Assembly: GCF_000014685.1 (NCBI RefSeq)
Contig: NC_008321.1
Location: 3,655,001 to 3,719,000, forward strand
Reading direction: 5' to 3'
DNA from: Shewanella sp. MR-4
Lineage (GTDB): Bacteria > Pseudomonadota > Gammaproteobacteria > Enterobacterales > Shewanellaceae
DNA length: 64,000 bases
Of the stretch, positions 15,324-24,708 are shown one piece after another (position 1 is the stretch's first letter; every line of letters begins with the position of its first letter). Made by a program: the position numbers and the translations under genes. The notes beneath the pieces are model-generated. The model saw only the letters and a program-made list of their open reading frames with translations. It searched no databases and was not told the origin of the DNA.

Positions 15324-16766
15324 TTAGGCTCCAAGCTTTGAAATATCAATCGCTTGCCAATGCGGAAAATGCTTACGCACCAGTGCATTAAACTCGATTT
15401 CAAAGGCACTAAATTGTGAAGATACTTGCTTGTTCACATGCTGACCCGATACCACCATCACCGCCGCCACAGTGGCATTGGATAAACGGTCAATCAGGAT
15501 CATACCGCCGGTATCACGCACCAGAGAATAGGCATCGAAGACGATATCTTCGGTCAGCTCTAAGGTTACACGGGCGATGGCATTGAGCCCTAAAGTGTCG
15601 GCGCTGCTGCGCGCAAGCGTATTCACATCAACCACATAGTCGATGGCCGTAACAGAGGCTTGGGTCTTCTTACCCGCGACTTTAATGTCGTATAACTGGC
15701 CGAGTTGTAATGGCTTTTCATCCATCCACACTAGGTCAGCCACGATTTGGTTGGCAACCTGTGGCGCACTCTCAGGCAGAGCCAGTAAGTCACCACGGGA
15801 AATATCGATTTCATCTTCTAAGGTGATAGTCACGGCTTGCCCAGCCGTCGCTTCGGCGAGATCGCCATCGAAGGTCACGATACGTTCAACCTTGCTACGC
15901 TTACCCGAAGGTAGCGCAACCACCTCGTCCCCCACCTTGATGACGCCAGAGGCTAAAGTACCGGCAAAACCCCGAAAATCCAGATTTGGACGCGACACAT
16001 ATTGCACAGGGAAGCGCACGGGTAAGGCACTCAGTTCACGTTGAGTATCAATGGTTTCGAGTAGCTCCAGCAGAGTACCGCCCTGATACCAAGGCGTATG
16101 CAGGCTCGGCTCAACCACGTTATCGCCATTGAGCGCAGATAAGGGCACAAAGTGGATATCTAAGTCGCCAAAGTCTTTCACGAACTCACTGAAATCATTA
16201 CGGATACGATTGAACACTTGCTCATCGAACCCGAGTAAATCCATTTTATTGACCGCGACCACAAAGTGGCGAATACCCAGCAAAGAGGCAATAAAGGCAT
16301 GACGCTTAGTTTGAGTCTGCACGCCGTAACGCGCATCCACTAAGATCACTGCTAAATCACAGGTTGAGGCGCCAGTCGCCATATTGCGGGTGTACTGCTC
16401 ATGGCCTGGGGTGTCGGCGATAATAAACTTACGCTTGTCGCTTGAAAAATAACGATAAGCTACATCGATAGTAATGCCCTGCTCGCGCTCGGCTTGCAGA
16501 CCATCTACCAGCAAAGCCAAGTCGATGGCTTCACCCGTTGTGCCCATCTTAGCGCTATCATTTTTTAAGCTGGCGAGTTGGTCTTCATAAATCTGCGCGC
16601 TGTCATGCAGTAAACGGCCAATCAGGGTGCTCTTGCCATCGTCTACGCTGCCGCAGGTTAAAAAGCGCAACAAACCTTTATGTTGTTGCTGGGCTAGATA
16701 TTCTTTAACCCCGTGCTGGCTAATTTCTGCCGCCATACGATTGGTTTTATTGACCGCTTTATCCAT
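15324..16766 (-). CDS. cysN: sulfate adenylyltransferase GTPase subunit CysN
   Basis: CysN is the regulatory GTPase of ATP sulfurylase; with CysD it makes adenosine 5'-phosphosulfate from ATP and sulfate, driven by GTP hydrolysis. The 480 residues show the elongation-factor-like G domain: CGSVDDGKSTLIGRLLHDS near residue 37, DTPGHEQYTRNM, and NKMDL. Beta-barrel domains follow. The CysN DDGKST form of the P-loop distinguishes it from EF-Tu. No APS-kinase domain is fused at the C terminus, which agrees with a separate cysC. It shares a transcription unit with cysD, though a 130-bp gap separates them. Confidence 0.96.
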   Translation of the reverse strand: MDKAVNKTNRMAAEISQHGVKEYLAQQQHKGLLRFLTCGSVDDGKSTLIGRLLHDSAQIYEDQLASLKNDSAKMGTTGEAIDLALLVDGLQAEREQGITIDVAYRYFSSDKRKFIIADTPGHEQYTRNMATGASTCDLAVILVDARYGVQTQTKRHAFIASLLGIRHFVVAVNKMDLLGFDEQVFNRIRNDFSEFVKDFGDLDIHFVPLSALNGDNVVEPSLHTPWYQGGTLLELLETIDTQRELSALPVRFPVQYVSRPNLDFRGFAGTLASGVIKVGDEVVALPSGKRSKVERIVTFDGDLAEATAGQAVTITLEDEIDISRGDLLALPESAPQVANQIVADLVWMDEKPLQLGQLYDIKVAGKKTQASVTAIDYVVDVNTLARSSADTLGLNAIARVTLELTEDIVFDAYSLVRDTGGMILIDRLSNATVAAVMVVSGQHVNKQVSSQFSAFEIEFNALVRKHFPHWQAIDISKLGA

Positions 16767-16896
16767 CTTTATCTCACTCTTATCTTGCTCAACTGTTCGT
16801 GAAGTCGCTGTTACTTGATTGCTCTAAAAGCCTTCATCGGGACATCCACGAAATCGGTTTAATTTGTCTCTCAACCTGCGCTAGAAATGCTTTGGT

Positions 16897-17805
16897 TTAG
16901 AAATAACCTTGGCGTTTCTTCTGCTCCATCGATGCACTCTGATCCGAGTCAATCAACCGCCCTTGGCGTTCGCTCGAGCGAGTTAACAGCATTTCTTCGA
17001 TGATTTTTTCGAGATTATCCGCCTGTGAATGCATCGCCGCCGTCAATGGATAACAACCTAAGGTTCTAAAACGCACCACCTCATGCTTGATGGTTTCGCC
17101 TTCTTCGAGTTTCATGCGCTCATCGTCAGCCATAATTAACTGACCGCCACGCTCAACCACAGGGCGCTCGGCGGCAAAATACAGCGGCACTAACTCAATG
17201 TTTTCTTGGTAGATATATTGCCAAATATCGAGTTCGGTCCAGTTAGATAAAGGGAAGACACGAATACTTTCGCCCTTATTCACTGCGCCGTTATAGGTGC
17301 GCCACAGTTCTGGGCGTTGATTCTTAGGATCCCATCTGTGGTGGCGATCGCGGAACGAATACACCCGCTCCTTCGCGCGGGACTTTTCCTCATCGCGGCG
17401 CGCACCACCAAATGCGGCATCGAAACCATATTGGTTTAAGGCTTGTTTTAAGCCTTGGGTTTTCATGATGTCAGTGTGCTTGGCACTGCCATGGTCGAAG
17501 GGGTTAATCCCTTGGGCAACGCCTTCTGGGTTGGTGTGGGTTAATAATTCAAAGCCAAACTTTTTCGCCTGCGCATCACGAAAGGCGATCATCTCTTTGA
17601 ATTTCCAGCCCGTATCCACGTGCAGCAAAGGGAATGGGATCTTGCCGGGATAAAAAGCTTTGCGCGCAAGGTGTAACATCACCGAAGAATCTTTTCCGAT
17701 GGAATACAACATTACTGGATTGTCGAATTCGGCAGCGACTTCACGAATGATTTGAATGCTTTCGGCTTCCAGTTGTTGTAAGTGGCTTAATTCACGCCCG
17801 GCCAT
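16897..17805 (-). CDS. cysD: sulfate adenylyltransferase catalytic subunit CysD
   Basis: CysD is the catalytic subunit of ATP sulfurylase and forms APS with the CysN partner. The 302-residue protein has the PP-loop-type motif SIGKDSSVMLHLARKAF near residue 36, HVDTGWKFKEM, and FGGARRDEEKSRAKER. The C terminus, SERQGRLIDSDQSASMEQKK then RQGYF, is characteristic of CysD. GGAGAAGAG immediately precedes the ATG. The gene follows cobA by 81 bp on the same strand and is probably induced by sulfur starvation through CysB, as in enterics; I could not identify a CysB site by eye. Confidence 0.97.
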   Translation of the reverse strand: MAGRELSHLQQLEAESIQIIREVAAEFDNPVMLYSIGKDSSVMLHLARKAFYPGKIPFPLLHVDTGWKFKEMIAFRDAQAKKFGFELLTHTNPEGVAQGINPFDHGSAKHTDIMKTQGLKQALNQYGFDAAFGGARRDEEKSRAKERVYSFRDRHHRWDPKNQRPELWRTYNGAVNKGESIRVFPLSNWTELDIWQYIYQENIELVPLYFAAERPVVERGGQLIMADDERMKLEEGETIKHEVVRFRTLGCYPLTAAMHSQADNLEKIIEEMLLTRSSERQGRLIDSDQSASMEQKKRQGYF

Positions 17806-17886
17806 ACTCTTCTCCGTTTACCTAAAATGGGCTGCGACAGGCAGCTGGATTTAACTTAACTATTTCTAAAAAATGATCTGATTTAA

Positions 17887-18717
17887 CTAAATTTTTGCAA
17901 CAATCTTGGCGGCATCTGCGGTATCGAGCGCTGACTCGCCTTCACCCTTAGGTTGGAACCAATTTAAACTGTCAGCCAGCGCAACCACTTCGCCAATAAT
18001 CATCAGTGCGGGCATTTGCAGTTGCGGATCGGCTGCGAGCTGTTCGAGTGAATCTAATTGACCAATAAAACGCTGCTGCGACTGAGTGGTCGCCTTAGAG
18101 ACAATCGCCACTGGGGTTTGTGGGCTACGGCCAGCATCGATTAATCCTTGACGAATAATGCCTGCATTTAAAATCCCCATATACACAACTAAGGTATTGT
18201 TTGGGTTAGCGTAACCCTGCCAGTCCATCGGGCGGCTTTCGAGCTGACAATGGCCAGTGATAAAGGTCACTCCTTGGGCATAATCCCTGTGAGTTAATGG
18301 AATACCCGCATAGGCCGAGGTGCCACTGGCGGCGGTAATGCCAGGAACCACTTCAAATTCGACGCCCGCTTCGACTAAGGTTTGTAACTCTTCACCACCG
18401 CGACCAAAGATAAACGGATCGCCGCCCTTGAGGCGTACCACGCTTTTACGGGTATAGGCTTTCGTCACCAGTAACTGATTAATTTCATCTTGTGCAGCAC
18501 TATGCTTACCGGCACGTTTGCCGACGGCAATCTTCTCTGCATCCTTAGGGATCAAATCGAGGATATCTTGGCTGACGAGCGCATCGTATAGCACAGCGTC
18601 GGCGGACTTGAGAATGCGCCAGGCTTTGAGGGTTAAGAGTTCAACGTCTCCGGGGCCTGCGCCAACAAGCCATACTTTGCCCTTCGCCCTTTGGCCCGGT
18701 AAAGATAAAATTTCCAT
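17887..18717 (-). CDS. cobA: uroporphyrinogen-III C-methyltransferase
   Basis: This enzyme makes precorrin-2 from uroporphyrinogen III using S-adenosylmethionine, the first step to the sirohaem that sulfite reductase needs. The family signatures are VWLVGAGPGDVELLTLKA near residue 15, the LYDALVS segment, VVRLKGGDPFIFGRGGEE, and VPGITAASGTSAYAGIPLTHR. It is a stand-alone SUMT of 276 residues, without the CysG dehydrogenase/ferrochelatase half. The start at 18717 has GGGGA upstream; a longer reading from 18789 adds 24 residues absent from relatives. As first gene of the cys unit it links sirohaem supply to sulfate reduction. Confidence 0.95.
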   Translation of the reverse strand: MEILSLPGQRAKGKVWLVGAGPGDVELLTLKAWRILKSADAVLYDALVSQDILDLIPKDAEKIAVGKRAGKHSAAQDEINQLLVTKAYTRKSVVRLKGGDPFIFGRGGEELQTLVEAGVEFEVVPGITAASGTSAYAGIPLTHRDYAQGVTFITGHCQLESRPMDWQGYANPNNTLVVYMGILNAGIIRQGLIDAGRSPQTPVAIVSKATTQSQQRFIGQLDSLEQLAADPQLQMPALMIIGEVVALADSLNWFQPKGEGESALDTADAAKIVAKI

Positions 18718-19146
18718 CACATTCCCCGATATGAGATCAATGTGTAGCAATATAGCCCTAGTTATATTCCTTAATAAATATAAAATCATTAATTGTTATA
18801 TCAAAAAGAAATAACAAAAGTGCTTCGAATTAAGCCTGTTAACTATAAGTGAGGGTAACCAAAACGCCAATGGCCGAAAAATCGCTTAAGTAAATGAAAT
18901 AATTAAATAAAATATGATTTCATGCCGAATATATCGGCAATCAAAACTTGCGTCACCTCACATAACCGCACTATGTTATTGCTAAAAATTCTACTCAAGC
19001 GTCTCTTTAGCACATAAAAATGGGCGCAAGCTCGCGCCAGTTGCGTCACTCTCTGGCAGGATTTCTCACAATAGATCCACAAACTAATGTTAAGCTGGGC
19101 AAACAACGAGAAAGCGTAAGGCAAACAGACACATCAAGGAGGGCCG
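18718..19146. other. divergent intergenic region, cys operon and pldA promoters
   Basis: 429 bp. It must hold the promoter of the cobA-cysDN-SLC13-cysC unit and that of pldA. A GC-rich hairpin GGCGC-N6-GCGCC at about 19023-19038 is followed on the minus strand by ATTTTTA and looks terminator-like. No gene is seen. Confidence 0.45.
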
Positions 19147-20031
19147 ATGTCCCGATTTAATAAAGGTATCGCATTAATTGGACTGTTAACTTGTACAGGG
19201 CTTCAGGCGGAAGAATCCCTTGTTGAAGGACGCGTGCAGGACGAACTTGCCACCTCAGAACGCCCCTTCGTGATCACGCCACATAAAGTGAATTACATTT
19301 TACCCGCCACCTACAATCCCGATCCCAACATGGCCCCCTTTGCTCAAGATGCGGCGGAGAACAACTACACACTGGACGAGATGGAAGCTAAGTTCCAGAT
19401 AAGCTTTAAGTTTCCTATTTGGTACAACGTCTTTGGCGACAATGGCCACCTGTTTTTTGCCTACACGAACCAATCCTATTGGCAGCTGTATAACAAGGAT
19501 ATTTCTTCTCCCTTCCGTGAGACTAACCACGAACCCGAAATCTTTATGCTGTTTAACAATGATTGGAAAATCGGCAGCGTGACTAACTCTTTCTGGGGCT
19601 TTGGCGCTGTGCATCAATCCAATGGAAAGTCAGGGCTATTATCCCGAAGCTGGAACCGTATCTACGGCACCATGATCTTCGATGCTGGCCCATTGGCCTT
19701 CTCAACCAAGGTGTGGTGGCGTATTCCTGAGGACGAAAAAACCGATATCCATCAACCCCGTGGTGACGATAACCCCGATATCGATGAATACATAGGCAAA
19801 GCCGAGTTTGTGGGAGTGTATGGCATTGATGATCATAGGTTCACCCTCACCCTAAAAACCAACTTTAAAGATATTGATCGAGGCTCAGCAGAATTTACGT
19901 GGAGCTACCCAATCATCGGCAATTTACGCCTTTATACTCAATACTTTAATGGCTATGGCGAGAGTCTTATTGACTATAATTACCATAACCAACGCATCGG
20001 TATCGGCGTATCACTCAACGATATTCTCTAA
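19147..20031 (+). CDS. pldA: outer membrane phospholipase A
   Basis: OMPLA is an outer-membrane beta-barrel that hydrolyses phospholipids misplaced in the outer leaflet. The signal peptide is about residues 1-21. The catalytic triad corresponds to H156, S158 and N170 in VHQSNGKSG and RSWNR, with the same spacing as H142/S144/N156 of the E. coli enzyme. The barrel strands SYWQLYNKDI, PLAFSTKVWWRIPE and LRLYTQYFNGYGESLIDYN are typical, ending in aromatic strands. AAGGAGG lies just before the ATG. The 294-residue length matches the family. Confidence 0.94.
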   Translation: MSRFNKGIALIGLLTCTGLQAEESLVEGRVQDELATSERPFVITPHKVNYILPATYNPDPNMAPFAQDAAENNYTLDEMEAKFQISFKFPIWYNVFGDNGHLFFAYTNQSYWQLYNKDISSPFRETNHEPEIFMLFNNDWKIGSVTNSFWGFGAVHQSNGKSGLLSRSWNRIYGTMIFDAGPLAFSTKVWWRIPEDEKTDIHQPRGDDNPDIDEYIGKAEFVGVYGIDDHRFTLTLKTNFKDIDRGSAEFTWSYPIIGNLRLYTQYFNGYGESLIDYNYHNQRIGIGVSLNDIL

Positions 20032-20218
20032 CGATTTAACCGTGACAGAGCACAAAAAACAGCCATAATTCTATGCTAACTTGCCAAAACTGCTGCTAAA
20101 TTGCTCAAATGGACAGGAGCAAAAGGGACCGAATGATGATTTTTATTGCCAAAATAGGCATTTACATCGATAGTCGCACACCTTTTTAGCCGTAAAAGTA
20201 AAGTGGTCATGGAGGAGT

Positions 20219-21766
20219 ATGAATTTTAGCTATCGCACTGTCGTTACTTTACTGAGCGTGATCATTTGCGCGAGCCTCATCAGGCTCGCGTTTTTCGCTA
20301 TTCCTGAAAAAGCCCAACCCACGCTGACGACCAAAGATATTCGCCAAGATCTCTATATTCTGTTCGACCAAATTGAACAACACTCGGCATTTTACGCACT
20401 GGACCCACAGGCCAATGGGCAACAACTCAAACGACTGGCAGGATTAATCACAGAACAATATCAAGATGTTATCCCTAAAGAACGCTTTGCCGCCGAGCTC
20501 ACAAAACTGCTTAATACCTTGAAAGATCCAGGAACACAGGTCGCGAAAGTCGAAAATAGCAGCGGTGAACTGCCCTTAACGCTCAGGCCTGTCAACGAGC
20601 AATGGCTCGCCTTGGACAGCAAAAATAACCCCATCAGCGCCGATTTCCCCTTTATTACCCATATTGATGGTATCCCCTTAAGCAAGTGGATTTCGGCCAG
20701 CCAAGCCTATTTATCTGAGCCTGCGAAAAACAGCCAAGAGATGCAGCTAATTTGGCTCAAGCGACTCAATTTACTGCGGGAGGACTTAGGCTTAAGCATC
20801 AAGCCCCATGTGCTTATCAGCTTGATTAATGATGATTTGCAGACCACGCAAGTGACTATCGCCCTGCCGCAACCGTCAAAAACCATAGTCAAACCGATTG
20901 AAGTTGAGACTGAGCTGAGTCTTGAAAGCCTCATCACCCAACTCGATAATTTGGCCCCAACGGCGCCAATCAAGCCTGATTATTTACTGGAACAGGTTAA
21001 TCCAACCACGGCTAAGCTCAAGATTGATGATCTCTACGCCTTTGAACTCGATAAAAATCAGCAGGATGCGCTTCGACAGGGAATGCAGCAGCCGTTACTG
21101 ATTGTCGATTTGAGGCAAGCCAAGGGATTTAGCCCTAAGTTATTGACCATGTTGTCGCGTTATCAAGATATGCCGCCCAAAAACCAGCAATATCATTCGG
21201 CGCTAGAGCAAATCATGGGCTTTGCCCATTATCGCCGCTCCCCCGAACTTAGGAATGATTATTTAAGGCCCCTCAATTTTAGGCCGCTCGAAGCATTGGA
21301 ACTCAGTTCGCCACGGCTGAATGTATTAACTCGGCGCTTGCCCAGCATAGATGAGAGCCGATTCAGCCCTTGGTTTGTCCGCACTAAACCCGAAGTGCTC
21401 GCCGAAGGTAGTAATCGCCTTGCACTACTCGTCAGCCCTTTGTGTAAACAAGAGTGCGAGTGGATAGCCTACCGAACAAAAGCCTGGTCTAGAGTCAATT
21501 TGATTGGTGAGAAGACCTCGGGGGATTTTGCCAGACAGTATCAACTTACCTTACCTAACAGTGATTTAGATGTTCGTTTTAGTAGCTCACTCACCTATGA
21601 CGCCGTAGGCGAGCTGCTTTCAGGAAAAGGCACTGAGCCGGATATTTGGCTGCCACAGAACAACGATATTGAATGGCAAGGGCTAGTCAGTTTAGTGCGC
21701 ACCGCTAAACCTAAACCCACAGATACGCCCCTTGGCTCTCAACCTAAGTTAGCCCAAGCCAATTAA
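20219..21766 (+). CDS. S41-peptidase-like envelope protein lacking the usual catalytic serine
   Basis: This protein of 515 residues has an N-terminal signal anchor (about residues 7-27). From residue 37 (TTKDIRQDLYILFDQIEQHS) the layout resembles tail-specific S41 peptidases. The C-terminal part has LIGEKTSGDF, LPNSDLDVRFSS and GKGTEPDIWLP, a clear S41 echo. Where the active-site serine is expected, this protein has VSPLCKQECEWIA with Cys409 and Cys413. It is therefore probably an inactive relative or a binding protein; this is inference. No close family name comes to mind. GGAGGAG precedes the start. Confidence 0.6.
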   Translation: MNFSYRTVVTLLSVIICASLIRLAFFAIPEKAQPTLTTKDIRQDLYILFDQIEQHSAFYALDPQANGQQLKRLAGLITEQYQDVIPKERFAAELTKLLNTLKDPGTQVAKVENSSGELPLTLRPVNEQWLALDSKNNPISADFPFITHIDGIPLSKWISASQAYLSEPAKNSQEMQLIWLKRLNLLREDLGLSIKPHVLISLINDDLQTTQVTIALPQPSKTIVKPIEVETELSLESLITQLDNLAPTAPIKPDYLLEQVNPTTAKLKIDDLYAFELDKNQQDALRQGMQQPLLIVDLRQAKGFSPKLLTMLSRYQDMPPKNQQYHSALEQIMGFAHYRRSPELRNDYLRPLNFRPLEALELSSPRLNVLTRRLPSIDESRFSPWFVRTKPEVLAEGSNRLALLVSPLCKQECEWIAYRTKAWSRVNLIGEKTSGDFARQYQLTLPNSDLDVRFSSSLTYDAVGELLSGKGTEPDIWLPQNNDIEWQGLVSLVRTAKPKPTDTPLGSQPKLAQAN

Positions 21767-21769
21767 CAA

Positions 21770-21794
21770 AAAAGCCAGCAATAAGCTGGCTTTT
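21770..21794. terminator. bidirectional terminator between convergent genes
   Basis: AAAAGCCAGC pairs with GCTGGCTTTT over a 5-base loop, with A and T tracts on both sides. Confidence 0.92.
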
Positions 21795-21820
21795 CGATTA
21801 ATGCACGATTGGCATAAAGC

Positions 21821-23557
21821 TTACTTCTTCTCGCTCGCCTTTGAGTTCATCACTGAACCAAACACTAAGCCCTGTTTATTCACATCGAAGCTCATTTGGA
21901 CGCGCATATTGTAATCTTTCAGCGCTTGCAGCTCTTCAGGAATCGGCTCGCCAGTCAGTTCTAATAGCGTTAACACTGGGGTAAACATCTTACCGTAATC
22001 AGCCGACATGCTGTAAAGCCCATTGGCCGATGGCTTTTCGCCAGCCAATTTATTCGCTAACGCTAAGCCTTTATCGCCAGAGTAAACCACTAAATGTTGT
22101 CCCTTAATGGCCAGCATCGGCTTGATGTTCATCTCAGGCGGCAACATTAACAGTGGTGATAAATCGGTAGGCTCGCCATTATCAGCAACTTGCAGTTCAG
22201 CCAGCATAGGAGCAAAAGGTTTCACCATGTTGAACAGCATTGATGGGTTATCGGCCGTTAAGCTCACTAAGGCATCTAAGCCTTCAAGCTTAGGCTCTTG
22301 GTCTTGAGAACTCATCTTATAATCGAGCAATGACAGGCTCACACCTTTAACGCCGTTCGCCATGCCAGTAAACATACCCAGCATCGCAGGGCTTTGTTGG
22401 CTTAATTCGGCCTGTAACTCGGCAAGCGGCGCACAGGTTAACTGTGGCTTTTGCAGATCGTCCCAAATCGCCGTCAGTGAAGGCGCAACTTCATTAACGT
22501 CAATCCCCAGTCCCATCGAGAAGATAGTGCTGTTAATGTCAGCTAAGTGGGTTGGAATGTAGCCACGCATTTTTTGCAGCGCAGTTAGGATTGCTTGGTT
22601 TTTACTTTCAACCACAAAAGAAGCCTCCATATGGCTTTCTTTTTCGGTCGATGTAAATGCGGTTAAGCCACCCACAGTGCGCGGCCAGTTGGCAGCAATG
22701 GCGGTTAGCTCAGTTTTGCACTCAGGAGTACGGATTTCCGCTAACGGATCTTCACCATGGTTTTCTTCAGCCATGAATTGAGTAAGCTGTTTAGCTAACA
22801 TATTGCCATCGGGAGACGTAATCGCTTTAACAATCTCAACGTGGTTGATAAAGCTGATGCTATCTTCCATAAAACCATGGGTTTTAATGATATCTTGCAA
22901 CATGCCAGAAGCGGCTAAGGATTGAGTCGGTTTCTTTAATCCAAAGGCCATTTCTAAGATTTCTGGCTCAATCGTTGTACCAGATAAGGTCACAGTTAAG
23001 ATGCCATCTTTATGGGCAAATAACAGGTCAACCTTCTCAGTAGAACCTTCTTCAGCGAGTGAATAAGCGCGATAATCAACGCCCGCTAAGGTGCGCTTTT
23101 CATGGGTGAAGCCGCTGTCTTTCTCGGCTTTATCCAATACAGTCCAAAACGCATCGACTTGATCCACATTGATTTTAAGGACAGGGATCACACCTAAAGT
23201 ATAGAAAAAAGGCTCGACTTCATTTGGCAAACCAAAGGTCTTAAGCAATTGGGTAGGATCTTTCATCCCATCCATATACTGCGTATAGATGCTGACAAAA
23301 AACTTGGCCATTGGGCTGTCTAAATCGCCTAACTCGGCCAACGAATCGGTTGAATATTGCTGGTAATTGCCAGAAATGGATTGCAGGTAGTTTTTCAGGG
23401 GGAAAGGTTTTAACTGGCCCGAAAACACTGGGGTATCGGCAGGAACATAATCTAGCAAAGGATTGGCCGAAGCACTCGAGCTACTTCCGTGTTGAGTGTA
23501 CCAATAAGCACCTGCGCCCGCTGCAATAATTGCCGCAGCAATAACAATCTTCTTCAT
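21821..23557 (-). CDS. large envelope protein of unknown function
   Basis: This 578-residue protein has an N-terminal hydrophobic segment (MKKIVIAAAIIAAGAGAYWY) acting as a signal or membrane anchor, then a low-complexity GSSSSASA stretch. The body begins NPLLDYVPADTPVFSGQL and contains repeated alpha/beta modules of similar style (for example GLGIDVNEVAPSLTAIWDDL and GMANGVKGVSLSLLDYK). I do not recognise a named domain with confidence; a distant link to DUF3352-type proteins is possible. No catalytic motif is evident. The gene stands alone between two hairpins, one shared terminator downstream and one about 40 bases upstream of its start. Confidence 0.65.
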   Translation of the reverse strand: MKKIVIAAAIIAAGAGAYWYTQHGSSSSASANPLLDYVPADTPVFSGQLKPFPLKNYLQSISGNYQQYSTDSLAELGDLDSPMAKFFVSIYTQYMDGMKDPTQLLKTFGLPNEVEPFFYTLGVIPVLKINVDQVDAFWTVLDKAEKDSGFTHEKRTLAGVDYRAYSLAEEGSTEKVDLLFAHKDGILTVTLSGTTIEPEILEMAFGLKKPTQSLAASGMLQDIIKTHGFMEDSISFINHVEIVKAITSPDGNMLAKQLTQFMAEENHGEDPLAEIRTPECKTELTAIAANWPRTVGGLTAFTSTEKESHMEASFVVESKNQAILTALQKMRGYIPTHLADINSTIFSMGLGIDVNEVAPSLTAIWDDLQKPQLTCAPLAELQAELSQQSPAMLGMFTGMANGVKGVSLSLLDYKMSSQDQEPKLEGLDALVSLTADNPSMLFNMVKPFAPMLAELQVADNGEPTDLSPLLMLPPEMNIKPMLAIKGQHLVVYSGDKGLALANKLAGEKPSANGLYSMSADYGKMFTPVLTLLELTGEPIPEELQALKDYNMRVQMSFDVNKQGLVFGSVMNSKASEKK

Positions 23558-23922
23558 CTAAAACTCCATTTAATAACCGTCAAAGTGACAAAAATAATAC
23601 CGAAAGCACTCGCCTTCGGTATTTAAATACTGATCTGTTGTCATTCCTTTTTACACGCGTCATGGCAAACCAACATCCGACACAAGCTAAGAATTAGCGC
23701 GGGGAATAGCCCATGGACTGAGTGTATTTGAAGGGGAAATACGTTCGATAATTTACCATTAATTAACTTCGGATGCGAATGAAGCTGCGCGATTAATAAT
23801 AATCGCTTACCAAGCTAAATAGTTTTCACATTCAGTGTCTAATTCACATTTAATATAAAGCGCATGCCATATTCATAAGACAAGAACTCGCGACTTTATA
23901 CAATCCTTACAATTTCGTACCT
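23558..23922. other. intergenic region downstream of mtgA
   Basis: 365 bp, AT-rich in the middle. The only clear signal is the hairpin at 23597-23622. No gene is seen. Confidence 0.5.
23597..23622 (-). terminator. terminator-like hairpin in the leader of the 21821-23557 gene
   Basis: ATACCGAA pairs with TTCGGTAT over a 10-base loop. Read on the minus strand it is followed by TATTATTTTTG. It lies 300 bases after mtgA and only about 40 bases before the next start codon, so it may end mtgA transcripts or act as a leader attenuator. Confidence 0.6.
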
Positions 23923-24708
23923 TTAATCGGCATTATGAACACGGTTAAGCGTTACTTCCCCTAACTGGCGCATTTGCTTACGGATCCAAGCGGAGCGCTG
24001 CTCAACATAAGGTGAAGGCGGCGAGACTTTGTATCGCCAAGGATTGGGTAATACCGCCGCTAATAATGACGCCTCATAACGGGTTAATTTGGCGGCACTC
24101 TTACCAAAATAATGTTTCGATGCGGCTTCGGCGCCATATATTCCGGGGCCAAACTCGACGATATTGAGATACACTTCGAGAATCCGCGACTTATCCCAAA
24201 TCAATTCCATTAACAGAGTAAACCAGGCCTCAATTCCCTTGCGGATAAAGCTGCGGCTCGACCACATAAACAGGTTTTTTGCCGCTTGCTGACTTAAGGT
24301 ACTCGCACCGCGAACCTTGTTGCCCTTTTGGTTGTATTCGATGGCCGAACTTATCGCGGCTAAATCAAAACCCGTGTGGCTGGCAAACTTTTGATCCTCT
24401 GCGGCAATCACGGCTAATTGTAATTCAGGAGAAATTTGCTCGAGTGAGCGCCATTGATGTCGCACCTCTGTCACCGCTGCGGGCGGGAATAATGCCCGTT
24501 CAATCCGCCAAGTCCACATCGGCGGATCAATAAATCTCAGTAGCACCACGCTTAAAATGGAGGCGAGTAATAAGCCCAAGATGAGTTTAACGAGCCAAGC
24601 GACTATGCGCTTAAGGCCGCGCGACTTGGGTCTGGGTGCTGGGCGATTGGATTTGTTCCCTTGAGGGCGATTGACATGATCGCGCATGGCATACAAAGGG
24701 GCGGTCAT
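23923..24708 (-). CDS. mtgA: monofunctional peptidoglycan transglycosylase MtgA
   Basis: MtgA polymerises lipid II into glycan strands in the periplasm. A cytoplasmic basic segment (KSRGLKR) precedes one transmembrane helix (WLVKLILGLLLASILSVVLL). The GT51 domain follows: AAEDQKFASHTGFD with the catalytic glutamate, GASTLSQQAAKNLF, RKGIEAWFTLLMELIWDKSR, ILEVYLNIVEFGPGIYGAEA, and LLAAVLPNPWRY. No transpeptidase domain is present. I place the start at 24708, with GAGG upstream; a reading from 24765 adds 19 residues. Even so the cytoplasmic N-terminal stretch is longer than in E. coli. Confidence 0.92.
   Translation of the reverse strand: MTAPLYAMRDHVNRPQGNKSNRPAPRPKSRGLKRIVAWLVKLILGLLLASILSVVLLRFIDPPMWTWRIERALFPPAAVTEVRHQWRSLEQISPELQLAVIAAEDQKFASHTGFDLAAISSAIEYNQKGNKVRGASTLSQQAAKNLFMWSSRSFIRKGIEAWFTLLMELIWDKSRILEVYLNIVEFGPGIYGAEAASKHYFGKSAAKLTRYEASLLAAVLPNPWRYKVSPPSPYVEQRSAWIRKQMRQLGEVTLNRVHNAD

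Noticed and set aside
16767..16896. 130-bp gap between cysD and cysN as a possible regulatory element
   Set aside because: No convincing hairpin, promoter or small gene was seen; it is probably an untranslated spacer.
19023..19038. GC-rich hairpin upstream of cobA as a riboswitch
   Set aside because: It is too short and simple for any known riboswitch and only weakly resembles a terminator; it is mentioned in the intergenic entry only.
18903..19124. Minus-strand frame between cobA and pldA
   Set aside because: It overlaps both promoter regions and shows no recognisable features.
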